Shown here piece after piece: positions 33,925 to 48,900 of a DNA stretch of 64,000 nt; the stretch's first letter is position 1, and each line of letters begins with the position of its first letter. Made by a program: the position numbers and the translations under genes. The stretch is from Chondrosia reniformis. Taxonomy: Eukaryota; Porifera; Demospongiae; Chondrillida; Chondrillidae. The notes under the pieces were generated by a model that was not told the DNA's origin, did not search any database, and worked only from the letters and a program-made list of their open reading frames with translations. Location of the stretch: NCBI GenBank assembly GCA_947172415.1, contig OX359196.1, positions 2,110,501-2,174,500 of the forward strand, read 5' to 3'.

Positions 33925-36900
33925 CTGAAAGAGAAAAAGTACCAACGATAAAATGTACACACACAACAGCTGGTCTGAGTTTTATATGACAAATTACGTA
34001 CTTATATATGGTAAGCATGCTTACTAAATTAATGGCTGGAGTATATATATATATAACTTTTTATGAGCTAAAAGGAAAAAGTAACAAACATTAATACAAA
34101 ATATATTTAAATTATTAGTTATAATGTGTTAAACTACTTATAGATGTCATCAAGTCATTAATATGTATATAAATAGAAGCAATTTAAAAATACTCGGTCA
34201 GTAAGTCACAAAAACTAACCTTATCATAGGCAAATGAGCTTTTAAGCTTGATATTTACTTTTTTCAGATTACTTTGTTTAAGTGCTTCTTTCAGTTGAAT
34301 GAGTTTTTTACAATCAACAGGATCATAATCAGGTAAATGACCCTTTGAATAAAAGGAAAAAAGACCAATTAAAAAACAGTTATTTAAACAAAATCATTTG
34401 TGCATGACAATGTTATCTTGATTAAACGAAATCCTATACATTAATCTGAAAATGGAACTAAAATCAGTCATTTAATTAAACATAGTAACAGGATACCGTA
34501 TATTGGGAATTGAATGCAAGAGTAAAAGATTGCGAATTATGAGTATGAGTAAACATTGTGGTAAAAAGAATGCGAGATAAAGCTTATATGTATGGGAAGT
34601 GTATACGAAATTATTAAGGTGTCAATTTATACTATGATATAATCATTATGTTGTTACTTGGGTTTTGTAAGTGACAGATTTTATTGATCAGCACCTCGTG
34701 TCCAGAGTGGAACCAAGGAGAGTCATTATGCTGTAGTAATCGTGAACTAGAACGTGTAGTAGGATACTACATAACTGGCAATGGGGTTGGATTGTTGTAG
34801 AGAATGAATCCATCACAGCCTATCTCGAAAGAGTGGGGCTGTTTATGCACGTCAGCGGAGTGAAAGATGACAAGAAAGTGTCAACACTTCTGAACGTAAT
34901 CAGCGGCAAAACCTATGGGTTGCTGCATGCGTAGTCTGCTGTCCCCGGAAACACCAAGTAGTAAAAATTTTGATACATAGTCGAAGCGCTCAAGACTCAC
35001 TTCGAACCTAAGCCGATTTTAATTGCAGAACGATTCCATTTTTACAAAAGGAATCAAGCACAGAGTGAGTCAACAGGCATTGCTGAACTAAAAAGGATGT
35101 CCACTACGTGTGAGTTTCACAGATATTTGGAAGAGGTGTGAGAGATCGTTTTGTCTGTGGGCACAAGAGCCAAGCCATACAGAAATGGCTGTTGGCAGAG
35201 GCAGACCTTACCTATTTGTCATAAGTGTAACATCTGGCCAAGGTGTGTACGTCAAAGGCTAACAACACAAATCAAGTCACTACAGCTGCTGAAGTAGACA
35301 GCTCAGGTACCTCAGTGGACAAGGTTGCACTCGTCAAGGTTAGTAATCACACCAAAATGGTCCAATGTATGTTAAGGTCACATTGGATGGTAAGGCCATG
35401 GACATGGAGTTAGATACAGGGGCAGTGGTCTCTGTAATGTCCGAAGAACAGCAAAAGGCTTTCCTTCCTGAGGCAACCCTGTGCCCTACTAATAAGGTTT
35501 TGCATACATATACTGAATGTCAGTGTTGGGTGAAGTCTCAGTTCGCGTCACTTAATTTATGACAGTCAGATTAGGCAGCTACCATTGGTGGTTGTCAAAG
35601 GAAGTGGACCTGCTTTATTTCGCCCGGAACTGGTTGTCCAGCATTAGGCTCAACTGGAAGACTATAGCTTATTCATGGGTCCAGAATGCCAAGTCCTTGC
35701 TCCAGGATGTATTGCACCAGTTCAAGGGAGTCTGTAAGGAAGGACTGGGTACCTTCACATTGGGCAAAGTACACCTTTCTGTCAGGGATGGAGTTACACC
35801 TGTCTTTCACAGGCCTAGGCCTATTCCTTTTGCTATCAGGGATGCTATTAAGTAGGAGATCAACTCTCTTGTTAAAGAAGGAATTTTAGAAAAGGTATTG
35901 CGTAGTGACTGGGCTACACTGATCAAAGATGGCAGGTTTTGTATTTGTGGTGACTACAAAGTAACTATCAATGCTATGTTAGATGTGGACCAGCATCCAT
36001 TACCCAAGCCAGAGGAGCTGTTTGCAACACTTGCCGGCAGGAAGCAATTTACCAAGCTAGACCTGTCCCAGACCTATCAGCAGCCTCTAGTGGACGAGGA
36101 GTCTAAGCAGTCTCTGACAGTCAATACTCATCTGGGATTGTAAAAGTATACTCGTCCTACTAATGGGATTGCTTCTGCACCCGCAGGTTTTCAGAGAACA
36201 ATGGACTCCCTGCTGCTGCATGGTATTTCTGGCATGATATGCTAATTTGATGATATCCTCATTATGGGAATAGATACTTCAGCTCATTAGAAATCGTTGA
36301 CCAAGGTACTCTCTAGGCTGGAGAAGAGTGGGCTGAGAGTCAAGCAGTCAAAGTGTGACGTTATGGCAGATTCTTTGGAGTTTTAGGACATCGAGTCGAG
36401 GCAGCAGGCTTACGAGCTACACCAAGCAAGCTAGAGGCCATTAGGGAAGCACCCAAGCCAACAAATATTCATGAGCTACAGTCCTTTCTAGGTATGCTTA
36501 ATTACTACAGCAAGTTCATTCAAACCTTAGCCACCATTTTGACACCGTTAAATGCTTTATTACAATGACAGGTAGCATGGAAATGGAGTAACGAGTGTCA
36601 GCACGCTTTCCAGGAAGCTAAGGAGGCTTTAACTTCCTCCCAGGTGCTAACTCACTACGATGTTACCTTGCCAGATCACAAACCCCTACTGCAATCCCCT
36701 TATGGACTGAAGGCCATATTTGTGGCACAAGTGTAAAAACTACCTCTTTTAAACCTTTTTAAGTTCCATTTGTACCTTTGTTGGCTAGGATAACATCCAA
36801 AAAACCTTTGCTGAAGTTAATAGACGGAAATATTTGGCAAGAAAATAGGTCTACCTCTTGACGGCCATTTTGCGTTTTTCCTAAAACACTTGCATAATCC

Positions 36901-39900
36901 ATATATTTGTCATATGCAATACTTTTCTTCATAAAACAGATACTACTGTAGAAACCTATATTATTTTACACGTATATTACACTGTATAAGCGCTATCGAT
37001 TAATATGAATTTCGGAAAGATCGTACAATTATTTAATTTTGCCGTCAATAAATTTTTAGCCACAAATGAGGTTTTCATTCGATAAAGGGTTAACCATTTT
37101 AGGACCTAACAATGGTATCCCTCCTTTAGCTGCTGTACAATTACAGAGACGGGCTATCATTTTATCTCCATATTGGTATAACATACAGTTCAAGTCTACT
37201 AGTCAACACGCAAATGCAGATGCTCTTTCACGTCTCCCTCTCCCTGGGGGCACTCCAGAACCCGTTGCAGATGCTACCGGATTACTCATTGGTTAACTCC
37301 AATCCTTGCCAGGGACATCTCATCAATTAGCCCAGAACACACGTAAATATCCAGTTCTGAGTAGAGTGGTGCAATATACTCAGTCTGGCTGGACTGGATC
37401 TGTTGCTGAGGGGTTCAAGCCCTTTTGCAGAGGAAGGAAGCCGTTTCTGTATGGCTTGGCTCTTGAGTCCACGATCTTTCAATGCCTCTTCCAAATATCT
37501 GTGAAACTCACACGTAGTGGACATCCATTTTAGTTCAGCAATATAATCGCCTATATATTGAGTCACTCTGTGCTTGATTCCTTTTGTGAAAATGGAATTG
37601 TTCTGTACTTAAAATCGGCTTAGCTTCGAAGTGAGTCTTGAGTGCTTCGACTAATGTATCAAAAGTTTTACTGTTGATCACTATGGACTCGAGAACAGTC
37701 ATGTTGTTTAAGTTATATACACCACTTCATTGTTGTTGTAGTGCATGGCATTATGTTACCTAAGGACTCCTTGCATGTAGTTTTCATTTCACTGTATTAG
37801 AGATCTTCTCATCTTAGTGAGGAGGAGTGTAGTGTATCATGTATGACATAATCATAATGTTGTTACTTGGGTTTTTGTAAGTGATTGATTTTAATGATCG
37901 GCACCTCGTGTCCAGAGTGGAACCAAGGAGAGTCGTTACACTGTAGTAATCGTGAACTAGAACGTGTATATAGTAGGATTCTACAAATAGGTGTCAAATG
38001 ATTGCACATACAGTCAAAACTCGCAATTCACATTCTTTTGACACATGCATTCAATTCCTAATATACAGTAGCTACTTAAACATTTTCCTCCTTAAGCAGT
38101 GATATATAGTGACCTATCTTCCACGCTTTACTTAAACATTTTGGGTAAATACTATCAGGCAATTAAATTCAGGGGTGGGAATCAGTTACTCTTGAGATTT
38201 AATTTTGTCTTCCTCGCTTCTCTTTGTCTAAATCCTTGCCTCTAAGGGTACATGGTTCTGTATGTAAGTAAAGTGTAGGTATCCTTATATACATGGGATC
38301 TGACTGTGCCCCAGTAGTTGCTAATTATATTTTCTGTTTTCCTATGAATATGAGTCTATGAAAGGAAAACATCACCACAGCTATTATATTTCCAGGACCA
38401 ATACTTTACGTAGGTATAGGTAATGATGACTTTGATCTCAATCAATGTAATCTATATGTATCAAAGACCTTATTCTTAATTAAAAATACAAATTCAGCCT
38501 TAACCTTGTAGAATTAGCATAACTATCACTACTATATATGACCAATTTACTAAAGTACATTTATATATACACATAAAAACACAGTTTATATGTTAGTGTA
38601 TTACTATCTAAACAGGGCAAATATACTATATCAAAGTTAAAGTTTCTTGCTTTACAACTAATCAGTTATTCCAGAATATATAATGATTTCTGTTGTTTTC
38701 AAGCTAAACATTTGTATTTTTGTTGTAGTAGATCAGCCTTTAGATAGAATCAAGTATAAGCAAAAGTAGCTAGTATGCTAAAGGATTAATATTGCCTCAT
38801 CTCTTACCTAGCCTCCAAAGAAATGTACATCACTATATATAAGGCCTAAGGGTAGGTTGAGATTTATATATATAAATTGTCCTGAATAGAACTTAAGCCC
38901 ATGCAACCTAAAATTCCATTTCTTAGACTTCAACATTTTACATTCTAGCATCCATTTATTTATATAAATAACACCTAAATTGAAGAGAGAGCTAAGGATC
39001 TAAAGATTCAGAGAAGCTAAAACTTTCAGAAAGACTTCCAGGATCACTGATGAAGGCTGGTATTCCTAGAAATGGATGCCGGGCCCAGTGGAGTAAAAGA
39101 AGAAAGAGAAGACTGATCGAATCCTCATCCAAATGGTTTAGATCCCTATAGGCTTCTAAATTTATTACAGAAAACGTTATTCATATGAAAATCTCTTTAT
39201 TGGAATTCTATCAGTAACAAAATTGAAATGAGTCAACTCGTAGGTCTTCATCAGCAATAATGAGGAAGGATTACAACTGCTGGTACAATCTAGGCAGTTG
39301 ACATGAGTTGAGAAATGAATATAATATACGTATAAACAAAATTGTGCCAAAATGAACAAGTATTTCGAGCTTAAAACTCGTGGGTCTGCAGCCCCCCAAA
39401 CGCAAACTACTTGGCCACATCGTTGGGATTTAATATATATATATATATTCTTAATCTTAACAATTGAGGACGCTAAAGTGTCCTGAACATTATAAATAAC
39501 AATAGAAAAGCTTTGTTAACTAAATCTTCTTGAACGCTGCCATTTACAAAAACCATGTATTGACGTATATATAAATTAAGTCTCATAAGAGTTGCATATG
39601 AACCCGTATTATACATATCGACGTATAAATTAAGTGTTACAATAGTTGCGTATGAAGCTGTATTATATAATATCTATATCTATATATACATATATCTTCG
39701 AAGCCATACAACGTAATGGGCAAATGAAAATAATAAAAGGAGCTGAAAATTAGTTTTATAGTTTTATTGCCGATGAAGACCTATAAGGTTCGAAATGTTC
39801 AACCCATATCAATTTCATTGCTGATAGCTCCAATAAACTGATTATCAGTTTCAATGTATGCAACTAGATTATTCATATACACTCAATACACCATACAACA

Positions 39901-42900
39901 TATTAACTACAGGTTATGGCATTTTAAGATTCTAGTTATAGTCAATTGCAATCTTTTTTCTAAAATACAATTTCAACCACACAATGTGTAGCTTATAATG
40001 TTTGACTAGTTGTGATCAAGTAAGTAGTGTCTGTTAAATGTACCTATATACAGTCGAGGCACATTAAGAGGGACTGCCCAGACGTATATTATCAATAGTT
40101 TGCCTTAACAGTACCTGTGCATATTATTGCATTAATATTCGAAGCTGAGTGTACATATGATTGGATACAAAGCTAAAAGTATTATAACAGTGACTATCCG
40201 TTATTAGAAAAGTCTTCAAGTTCACAGAAAAATGATTGTGTCCTCATCCTTTCGTAATTTCATTTGCCTTGGCTGTAGCTAGCAGCAGACACAAACGTTT
40301 TCGCACCACATATTTACAAGTAGGGCATCATTCATCTCTTTGACAATTAGGGATTTTTTTAAACAGAGATACGTATTCCAGATTTATTGATACCAAAGTT
40401 ACCCACCTTGTGTGAGTTACCGAAATTTATTCGTGTTATCTGATATTTAGTGGTATCCATTGCCATATCTAATAATGTACTGTGGCTATGAGGCTAAAGC
40501 ACAGGCCAGAAAAGAAATTGTTCAGCAATATTTAATGACAAACTAACCGGTTTCCTCTTTAGTAGGTTCGACTGCACTATATATCTGTGTGTGGTATAAC
40601 ATTAGATGTAAGTGTACCTCAATAATGTCTCCATCCACCATAATCTGCTCCAACCTTTCTGATTGTGCAATACTAAGAAACACATCCACCCACTGATGTA
40701 CTGTTAGAGTCAGGTGCAGTGTACACTTTAGAGATGACAAGATGGGTTTCACACCAGGGTTATCCTCCCAGAGATTTCGAAAATATTTATAATCTATTAA
40801 AGTAACAGCAAAATAACAGTCATGAGAAACATTTTTTCTCACATATTAGGAACTAAGTTAAACAACAGCTTTTGATGTCATGCTCTTATTCACCTATTTT
40901 TGTGAAGTCCAAACTACAACCTTACCTCCCTTACATGCGATTGGCTAGATATGGTTAACTAAATCAGTGTACATCTATACAGATACTTACATACGTATAT
41001 ACGTATAAAATAGCATGGCTTTAAACTCCTTGATAATTAGGTGCAGTTACCATGGTAATGACAACATGTTTGCATAAATGATGATGAATAGGGATATAGA
41101 ATTTAAGCACATGAATATATATCATCAATTAATTGGAGCCACAAATTTACATAGTAAATAAAATATACATATATATGTACCCAAGCTGGGAAAGGACTTA
41201 TAAAACAATTATTCTGTAAATATCAATGTTAAAATTAGACATCAACCATCTCATGAAGTAGTTCAGGTTTATCATCAATGTATACAGAGATATACAGTAG
41301 GCCCTGGTTTAACCGACCTCGAGTTAACCGACAACCTTATTTAACCAAACGAATCGACTTAAACCGATCTAAATGGTATTCCCCGTAATACTTCAGGCCC
41401 TCGTATATCCAACTCTGTTTATCCGGTTTATCCGTATCCGACACTATTTTCCCATATGGATTTAGGTGTGTGTATATTTTTTAACCTCTATTATCCGACA
41501 ACTGCGGAGTAGATTAAGAAAGTTTCAGAGAATGGCAGAAAAGTGATCGACCGTCAGCAAATTCCTTAAAGAATCGTCCTTCAAGAGGATTCCAACAGCA
41601 CAAAGAATAGACTACCATGCCACAAGAAGATGAAATAAGTGTTTTTGACTATTTGTGCTCTATCTATCATTATTTCGCAACCCTTTTTATCTGACACCTG
41701 ATTTATCCGACATTTTTGGTTGAAACAAACAGTGTTGGTTAAACCAGGGCCCACTATATTTGCATACATGTAGAGTGTCACCCACTTACAGTAATATGCC
41801 TCAATTCATTTTGGAAATTTTGGCCTATTATCTGTTTGACCTAATATTGAATTTCGTACTAATTACACAGTATACACAGGTAATTTTATCTTCTGGCGAT
41901 CTTGAGCTCCCAATTACATGAAAAATGCCCTGTGATGGCCTCCTGGCTAGTCTTTTGGTTGGCTCCTTTATACCTACAAATTTCTTGCTTTTGGGCTACA
42001 GTCAAGAAAGTACTAATGTACCAAAAAACATGGCAGATATTGGATTTGGCGGTTGGCATAATTCACATATACTTATACTGACGAATTTGAGCTAGATAAT
42101 TGTAGTATAATAAACAGTTTGGCCTATTATCCGACGGTATACTAAGCGGGTGACACTGTACGTATTTCATATTTGGACTTTTATTTCATGATATATACGC
42201 ATATAAAATATCATCAATAAATAAATTTTTCTTTGGCATCTGGAATATACACATAAATATGTACCCAACTGGGGAAGGGTTATAACAGAAAATGTATATA
42301 TATAATGTTGATCAGACCATCCTCAAGAAATATTTTATGTATATATTATATAGGCACTTACCAACAATTTTGTCACTGATATATACTTCTCTGATACTTG
42401 TATTGAATAATACACCGGGCAAGAGTGTCCTCATCAAAGGATACTCCAATGATGTACTGAGCATAGCAAATCTTTTTAAAGATGGCATTCCGTTTATTGA
42501 GGATGTCAGAGTCTCATACAATTCTGTATCAACTTCACTGATTCCCTTATACAGGTACAAAAAGGTTACATTACTTACTGATTACTAGATATGATCAAAG
42601 TGGTGTTGAGAGTCATAATTACCTACTATTAACTAACAATGTATGGTAATATTAGATAAACATAAGTACCTCCCTAATTTCTTGATCCACCTTAATCTGT
42701 TCCAAATTCTCTGATTGTGCAATGCAAAGAAACAGATCCACCCACTCATGTAGTTTTAGTTTCAGGCGCAGTCTACACTCAAGAGATGATGTCACATCAG
42801 TGATTCCTTCCAAGAGGTTTTGAAAATGTGGATAATCTATAAAGCATTCATTCACAAGACAGTGACTAAGTTAAACAACAGCTTTAATGCCACAAAAATC

Positions 42901-45900
42901 CTAGTTTACCTAGTAGTTTTGTACAGTCCAAAAAGCACCCTTAACCCCCTTATTTTGCAGTTTAGATAAATACAAATGTATGAATATATTCTTATGATTA
43001 AATATTGGGTTCATTAATCAAGAACAAGAATTAGCAAGACGGGCAGGAACTGAGAGGCCTATATAGCTTGTTATCAGGATTTAATATCTCATATGCCAAG
43101 CCTTGCCATTTTTGTTATATGGAAGCCAGTACGCATAAAGGACATCATCAAGGAAGAATGGCCACCTTTCAGTTAAATTAAGTTCTATTTGTAGTACTAG
43201 TTTGTCTGGATAATGTTAAAAGGAACGGATCAGTACAGTTTAAAATAGGTAAAAATATGTACATCTAGCAATTTGTAACTTCTTTTAGGCACTTTCTTGC
43301 TACATTTGTCACTTTTCTAAGTTAATTGTGTGCAAAATCAGCCTTAGAATCATACATATACAACAAGTGTGATAGAGTATTCCTTTCTCCATTATGCCAG
43401 AGAGTATATCCCTTGGTTCTGCTAAGAATTTGGGATATAGGAGCAACGGTGATAAGGAATCTCCTCGGAAGAGTCCCTTGTTGTATTTTACAGGGGTGCT
43501 CTTAACTACCTTCCTTGCCATTCTCAACTCAAGCACAGTAGCCCAGTGTTTGGAAAAGAACTTTATTGACCTCTGAATCCAACTTTGGCAGTTGATGGCT
43601 TTCATCACTGTCATCAACCACTCATTAGGGACTCTGCCATATGCTTTTTCATAATCAACACTTTTCACACTAAGTGTCTTGCCAGTAATCCTCGCATCTT
43701 GACCGATTGTTTGATCTAGCAATAGACAGTCCACACAACCCCAACTCCCTTTGAGTCATAGGTAAAAGATTGTTAGTGTAGGTATAAGTGAGTAGTTCTG
43801 ATGCCAAGTGCGCCGTGATGGCTTTGTACATTGTATTGAGGCATGCAATAGGACGGTAGTTGGCTGCACTTTTTAGGTCACCCTTTTTAGGAATAAGTAG
43901 AGGGCGACCCCTTGTAAGCCAGTCTGGTATATACTGACAGCTCTCCACTCACCATCCTCTTTAGCACATCCACCAAGGCAGATTATTTCGAGGGGAGTGC
44001 TTTCCATCAGAAAGTGCGGATACCATCTGGCCCAGGGGCTGGCCAGCTTTTTGCCTTGTTTCAAGGCTTTCCACATCTTGGTCCCATCAATGTTGTTGGG
44101 GCTTTCAGAAGAGAGTCTACCCACTCTCTATCTGGTTTCACTTAGCTATTCTTTTACCCCTGGGTCACAATGGTTAACCTCACCAACGGTACCAACTACC
44201 CTTTTCCAAAAGTCTCATACACTTACTGGAGTTTGGTTATTGGATTATTACTCCGTTGACGCACTATTTCCACATCCAACCAAACAAGCAATCTTCTAAC
44301 CCTTTTCCGCCCGCGTTACAGCATATTCTTTACCCCCCCCCCACCTGATGACCACTTTTGTGGCTCGAGAGTAAAACTGCCTAGTCTAACCATTTAAAGG
44401 TCCATTTTCACCTTTAATAATTGTAAAATCATCAAACTAACCTTCGCTGAAGTTAATAAGAACAGCAAATACTGTAAAATTAAAAAGTGCTGAGGAAAGA
44501 AGTTCTCCTTTCAGACGGCCATTTTGAAAATTTGTGATTTTTCGTTAACACTTGCATAATCTATATACCTACAATATATATTTCTTCCCTTTATAATACA
44601 GTTATACGATGGTTTAAACCTATAATATTTCAGATGAACATTCTTATATAAAAGCGCTATCGATACATATAAATTTCCAGGAGATCATATGATTATTTAA
44701 CTTAGTGGGCGGTAAGGTCTAAAGATTTTTGAGCCATAAAAGTGGTCTTCAGGCGGTAAAGGGCTAAATATTAGGCCCTTGGCCTTCCTGGAACTTACAT
44801 GACCTTCCTGCCTCTTACTATCCTTCAAATTATCTGATTTCCTTCCCTGGTTGCATGGCTATGCTTCTATGGTTGTCTTTCCCCTCACAGCCATAGCAAA
44901 GTAGACCAGGCAGTTCAGGTGCCAGGCTGACCTAGGGCCTTCCTCCCACTGTTTCTCCATCCACGTATTGGCCTCCTCCAGCAGTGCCATATCAACATGG
45001 TTGAACCACACCACCCCACAGCAGGGTTTCTTTCAGGGGGAGCGGGGAAGCATTTGCCCCCCTCCCCCTTAGATATGCTGAGACTTCTATTTTACATGTA
45101 AATCAGTTCAGGCTTTTATAAAAGCTTTAATGACACAATAAATAATAATAACAGGAAATGCACAATATTCTGTACAGCAATTTTCCTAGGTATTCTAGTC
45201 CATATGCCTTCTATTGTTTCTAAATCATTATCAGATAGTTTTTGTGGTGATTCGATTGCAATTTTCATCAAGTAAGAAATACTTTTTTCACCCAATTGAT
45301 TTCTCAAACAGGTATTAATAAGTTTCATCTGTGAAAAGCTTTATTCCACTGATGCTGTCCCAACTGGAATTGTGATACAAATATTGGCTAGGGTATTCAA
45401 AACTAGGGAACAATGTTTTGAACATATCAGTTGTTACAAAATTGTTTGGAGCTAAAGTAGCCATGAATATCCTTACTCATAGTGAAGCAGAGAAGACTTC
45501 GAACAAAAAGCTTGCAGACTATGCATATATACTAGTCAGCTTCTAATTTAACCTATAATATAAGTCTAAAAGAGGAAAATATTACAACTTGTGACCTAAT
45601 TGTCAATGTACTATATCCTGTGTTAATTACTTAGCAACTGCCATAAGATGCTAAGTAACATAGTATATAGTGCATTGAAAGTTTGTTCATTAATAGGAAA
45701 GTACAGATTAATTTTTCCAAAATCAGGAATTCACACATTAGCAACACAGGATACAAGGACAACCTGACAGATGTGTATTATGTTTGTGTGAAAACAGTCC
45801 CAAATTGCATCTAATAAAAGGTCCAAAATCAAATTTCCCGGGTAAGCATGTCCCCAGACCCCCAAGTTTGCAGTATGCTTTGCAAATGGATATGTACTTC

Positions 45901-48900
45901 CCCCCCAAAAAAATTATCCATACCATCTCGTTTTGCCCCCCCCTGTGGGCAAAAAGCTGAAAGAAACCCTGCACAGGTTTACTTTAGGAAAAATCTCCAG
46001 GTGTCTTTCGGAGACAGGCATCCTTTGCTTTGCCTAAAATGATGAAGAGATCATTGCCACTTGTCCTGGGGCTGGGGTCGATATCATGTGTGCGAGTTTC
46101 AGCAGGATCAGTACATAACTCACCACTCTGTTCAGCCCTTTCAGTGTGAACATGGTGCAGCTCCCCCTGTTCCTGTGTTCCCATATATTCTTCCACAGTC
46201 TCAGTTAGGGTGGCTACACCACAAGAATTAGGTTTCTCAAAGTTCAGTCTTGGGAGGCCCTTACCTCCTTGGATTCTACCCATCCTCACAGTTAGCGCTA
46301 ACTTTGAGGTCACATGGTCTGGTATTGCAGCTTTCCAAGCCTGGTACAGCTGCTTAGTGTATCCCTTTACCATGAGCATATTTTCTGAGGATATTATCCC
46401 TCTGAAGGTTCCAGATTACCCTTTGGACCTTTCTCCTTCTTGAGGTGCCTTGCGGTGCTACATTAACCAAATCTACATTTCTTTGGCTATCTGTTACTTG
46501 CAGTACTCCGTCTTCTGCTAAGTTCCTTTTGGCTTGACAGGCAAAGGTTTGACCTGTCTGAGGCAAATTTAGGAATTTGCTCAGCCATTCCTGTTCTAGA
46601 CACTTCAGATAGCCTCTCCTTTGGCTTGAGAGGCAAGGGTTCGACCTATCTGAGGCAAAATTGGAAATTGCTCAGCCATTCCTGCTCTAGATGCCACTCA
46701 AAGTAATCAATTAGTGCCCTAGCCTTTTTCTCGGACCAGAACCCTATTTGACTCCACATGGGGGTGGAAGAAAGGCTTTTGTATTCAGGTACATCTACCT
46801 GCCAGGCACCAGTGGAATCACCTATTCTGGTGCACCTAGGCCACACCCTGTCTTGAAAATTGTTATTTTCATTACTTGTTTTAACCCAGTAGAGCTACCA
46901 GATGGGGGGGGGGGGGGGGGGGGGGTTAGCCCATGCTGATAGGGAGGCTGATTTGGCCACAGGATGCCACATGAAGGGATAAGCACCCTGCTCCATTGGG
47001 TTTTGAATTGGACAATACCCTTCCTCTTATCAGCTCGAAACCACAGCCTCCAATTCCCACAATGGAGGGGAGGCAGCAGTCCGGGGTATGTGAGACTATT
47101 CGTGGGCCTGTTCTCCTTAAGAAGTGTTGTTTGTGTTAAAATGCGTTGGCGAAGTAAGTTAAAACCAACACACAATCCATTCAAATAATAAGGGAGGCTA
47201 ATATTCTAAGCTATATACTGGAGGTTAAAAAACTTTAAATACCTAGGACAAAGTGCCTCTCATCCGTGACGCAGGACATAGCTTATTTTCTGGGGCTGTC
47301 CCAGACAATCCGGGATAGTTGACAACTATGCATAAGGCCCTGTCTAATCAAATGTACTCAGTAGAAATGCTCCTCCTCCTCTTCACCTGGCCCCGACAGT
47401 ATCTCCTACTTCACCTAAAAAGGCTACCCTCTTTTTCTAGCCACCTTGTATAGCAAATACTAACTATATTCCATAGATGCCACCCCTCAACTGGTGCTTT
47501 GCCAATATCATTCTTCTACCATAGGGGGAGACCCATCCAAACCTGAAAATTTCAGACCCATTGCTAGCTTTTCAATAGGATCCTTGCCAGACACCTTGAG
47601 AATTACCTGAAATCAAACAACCTCATTGACATCACCATGAATGCATCCAGAAAGGCTTCATCACTGGCTCCAATGGCATAATTGAACACATCTTTGCCAT
47701 GCAAGCCATCCTTGACAATGCAGCCAAACACCACCATTCCTTGGCCATGACCCTCATTGATTTGAAGAACGCCTTTGGCTCAGTGAGTCACACGCTAATC
47801 TCCTGATGCTGGATCACATCTGGACCCCCTAAAAATCTCTGCCTACATCAGGAGTACTTACTCTCAACCCTCAGCCTCAGTGTCAACCAAAAAGTGGAGA
47901 AGTCATCCAATCCCTATCACCCAAGGCATTTTACAAGGAGACACCCTATCCCTGCTGCTATTCCTACTAACTTTCAACTCCATCATCAAACTGGCTAAGT
48001 CCCTCTCTCGGGATACCAATTATAGATCCCGCTCTTGGGTAGGATTCCACTCATACCTGGAGTGGAATGAACCCCAGTCCTCTGCTGGTATACCTATGCA
48101 AAGTGATATACCATACCCCTAAGAGCCTCTCTGAGGTGAAATATAATACTGCCAACTGGAAATATGCCAAAGGGAACAGCAAACAGTACCTGCCATCTAG
48201 CCATTCACTTCCTCCTTATGTACCCAAAGATCTAGATCCGTCCACCTACTGCCTCTCCCAACCACACAAGGCCAAAGTCTTAGCAGATAACCTGACTGTT
48301 TTCTCTGGTGACACTGCTAAACACCAAATAACTCTTTAAGAACTTGACCAAAAGTGTAACACCCTTGGATTATCCATCCGTCCAGATAAATGTGTCTTAG
48401 TGGCACTCCAAGAGAGGAAAACCACCAGCAAGAGCTTCATTATCGGTAACAGCACAACAAGTATCCTCAGAACAAAGCCTGCCAGGTTCCTTGGAAGCAC
48501 CTCAGCCACCTCACATACTCAGGTCAAGAAGAAAGCCAGCTCAGATTTAGTATCCAAGGTCTCCATTGACAAAGACCCATCAGTGGTGGGTACTAGCTGT
48601 GGATATATAAACATTATCTAGTCCCTTCTCTCAACTTTCTGCTATCAGCCAATGCCATTAATCAGACCACTCTTCAAGACATCCATAGGAGAGCAACTCC
48701 CAGATGTTGCACCTTGGCTGCCATCTTCCACCCAGACATCCTCAATGTTCCCAGATCAAGTATATACTATATGCCAAAGCCAAGATCCAGATCCTAGCCT
48801 CCTAACACCACATGGACAATCCCTTCATTATCTACAGTACTAAACTCCTGTCTAACTGAGGGCCACTTGGGTATCCCTAAGTTGTCACGGACAGCTTTGG

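Larger units (their letters stand above)
34630..37985 (+). mobile_element. Degenerate Ty3/gypsy LTR retrotransposon
   Basis: LTRs at about 34630-34771 and 37828-37985 share GGCACCTCGTGTCCAGAGTG-type blocks and end GATACTACA/GATTCTACA. Between them, in order, are a capsid-like region (near 34800-35150), an aspartic protease with MELDTGAVVS (35400), RT segments (35760-36400) and RNase H/integrase-linker pieces (37090-37420). In the RT the YxDD box reads C-stop-FDDIL. Many stops and frameshifts are present and the integrase core is absent. A TTAA-flanked MITE sits inside, and an inverted gag piece replaces the 3' coding end. Inserted in an intron of the LRR gene. Confidence 0.75.
34495..38069. 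mobile_element. MITE interrupted by a Ty3/gypsy insertion
   Basis: Outer inverted ends: TACCGTATATTGGGAATTGA at 34495 and TCAATTCCTAATATACAGTA ending at 38069. An inner pair, ATTGCGAATTATGAGT and ACTCGCAATT, also matches. The gypsy element lies between the two MITE halves. Confidence 0.5.

Noticed and set aside
46748..46939. Open frames crossing the poly-G run
   Set aside because: Homopolymer-driven frames with no family similarity.
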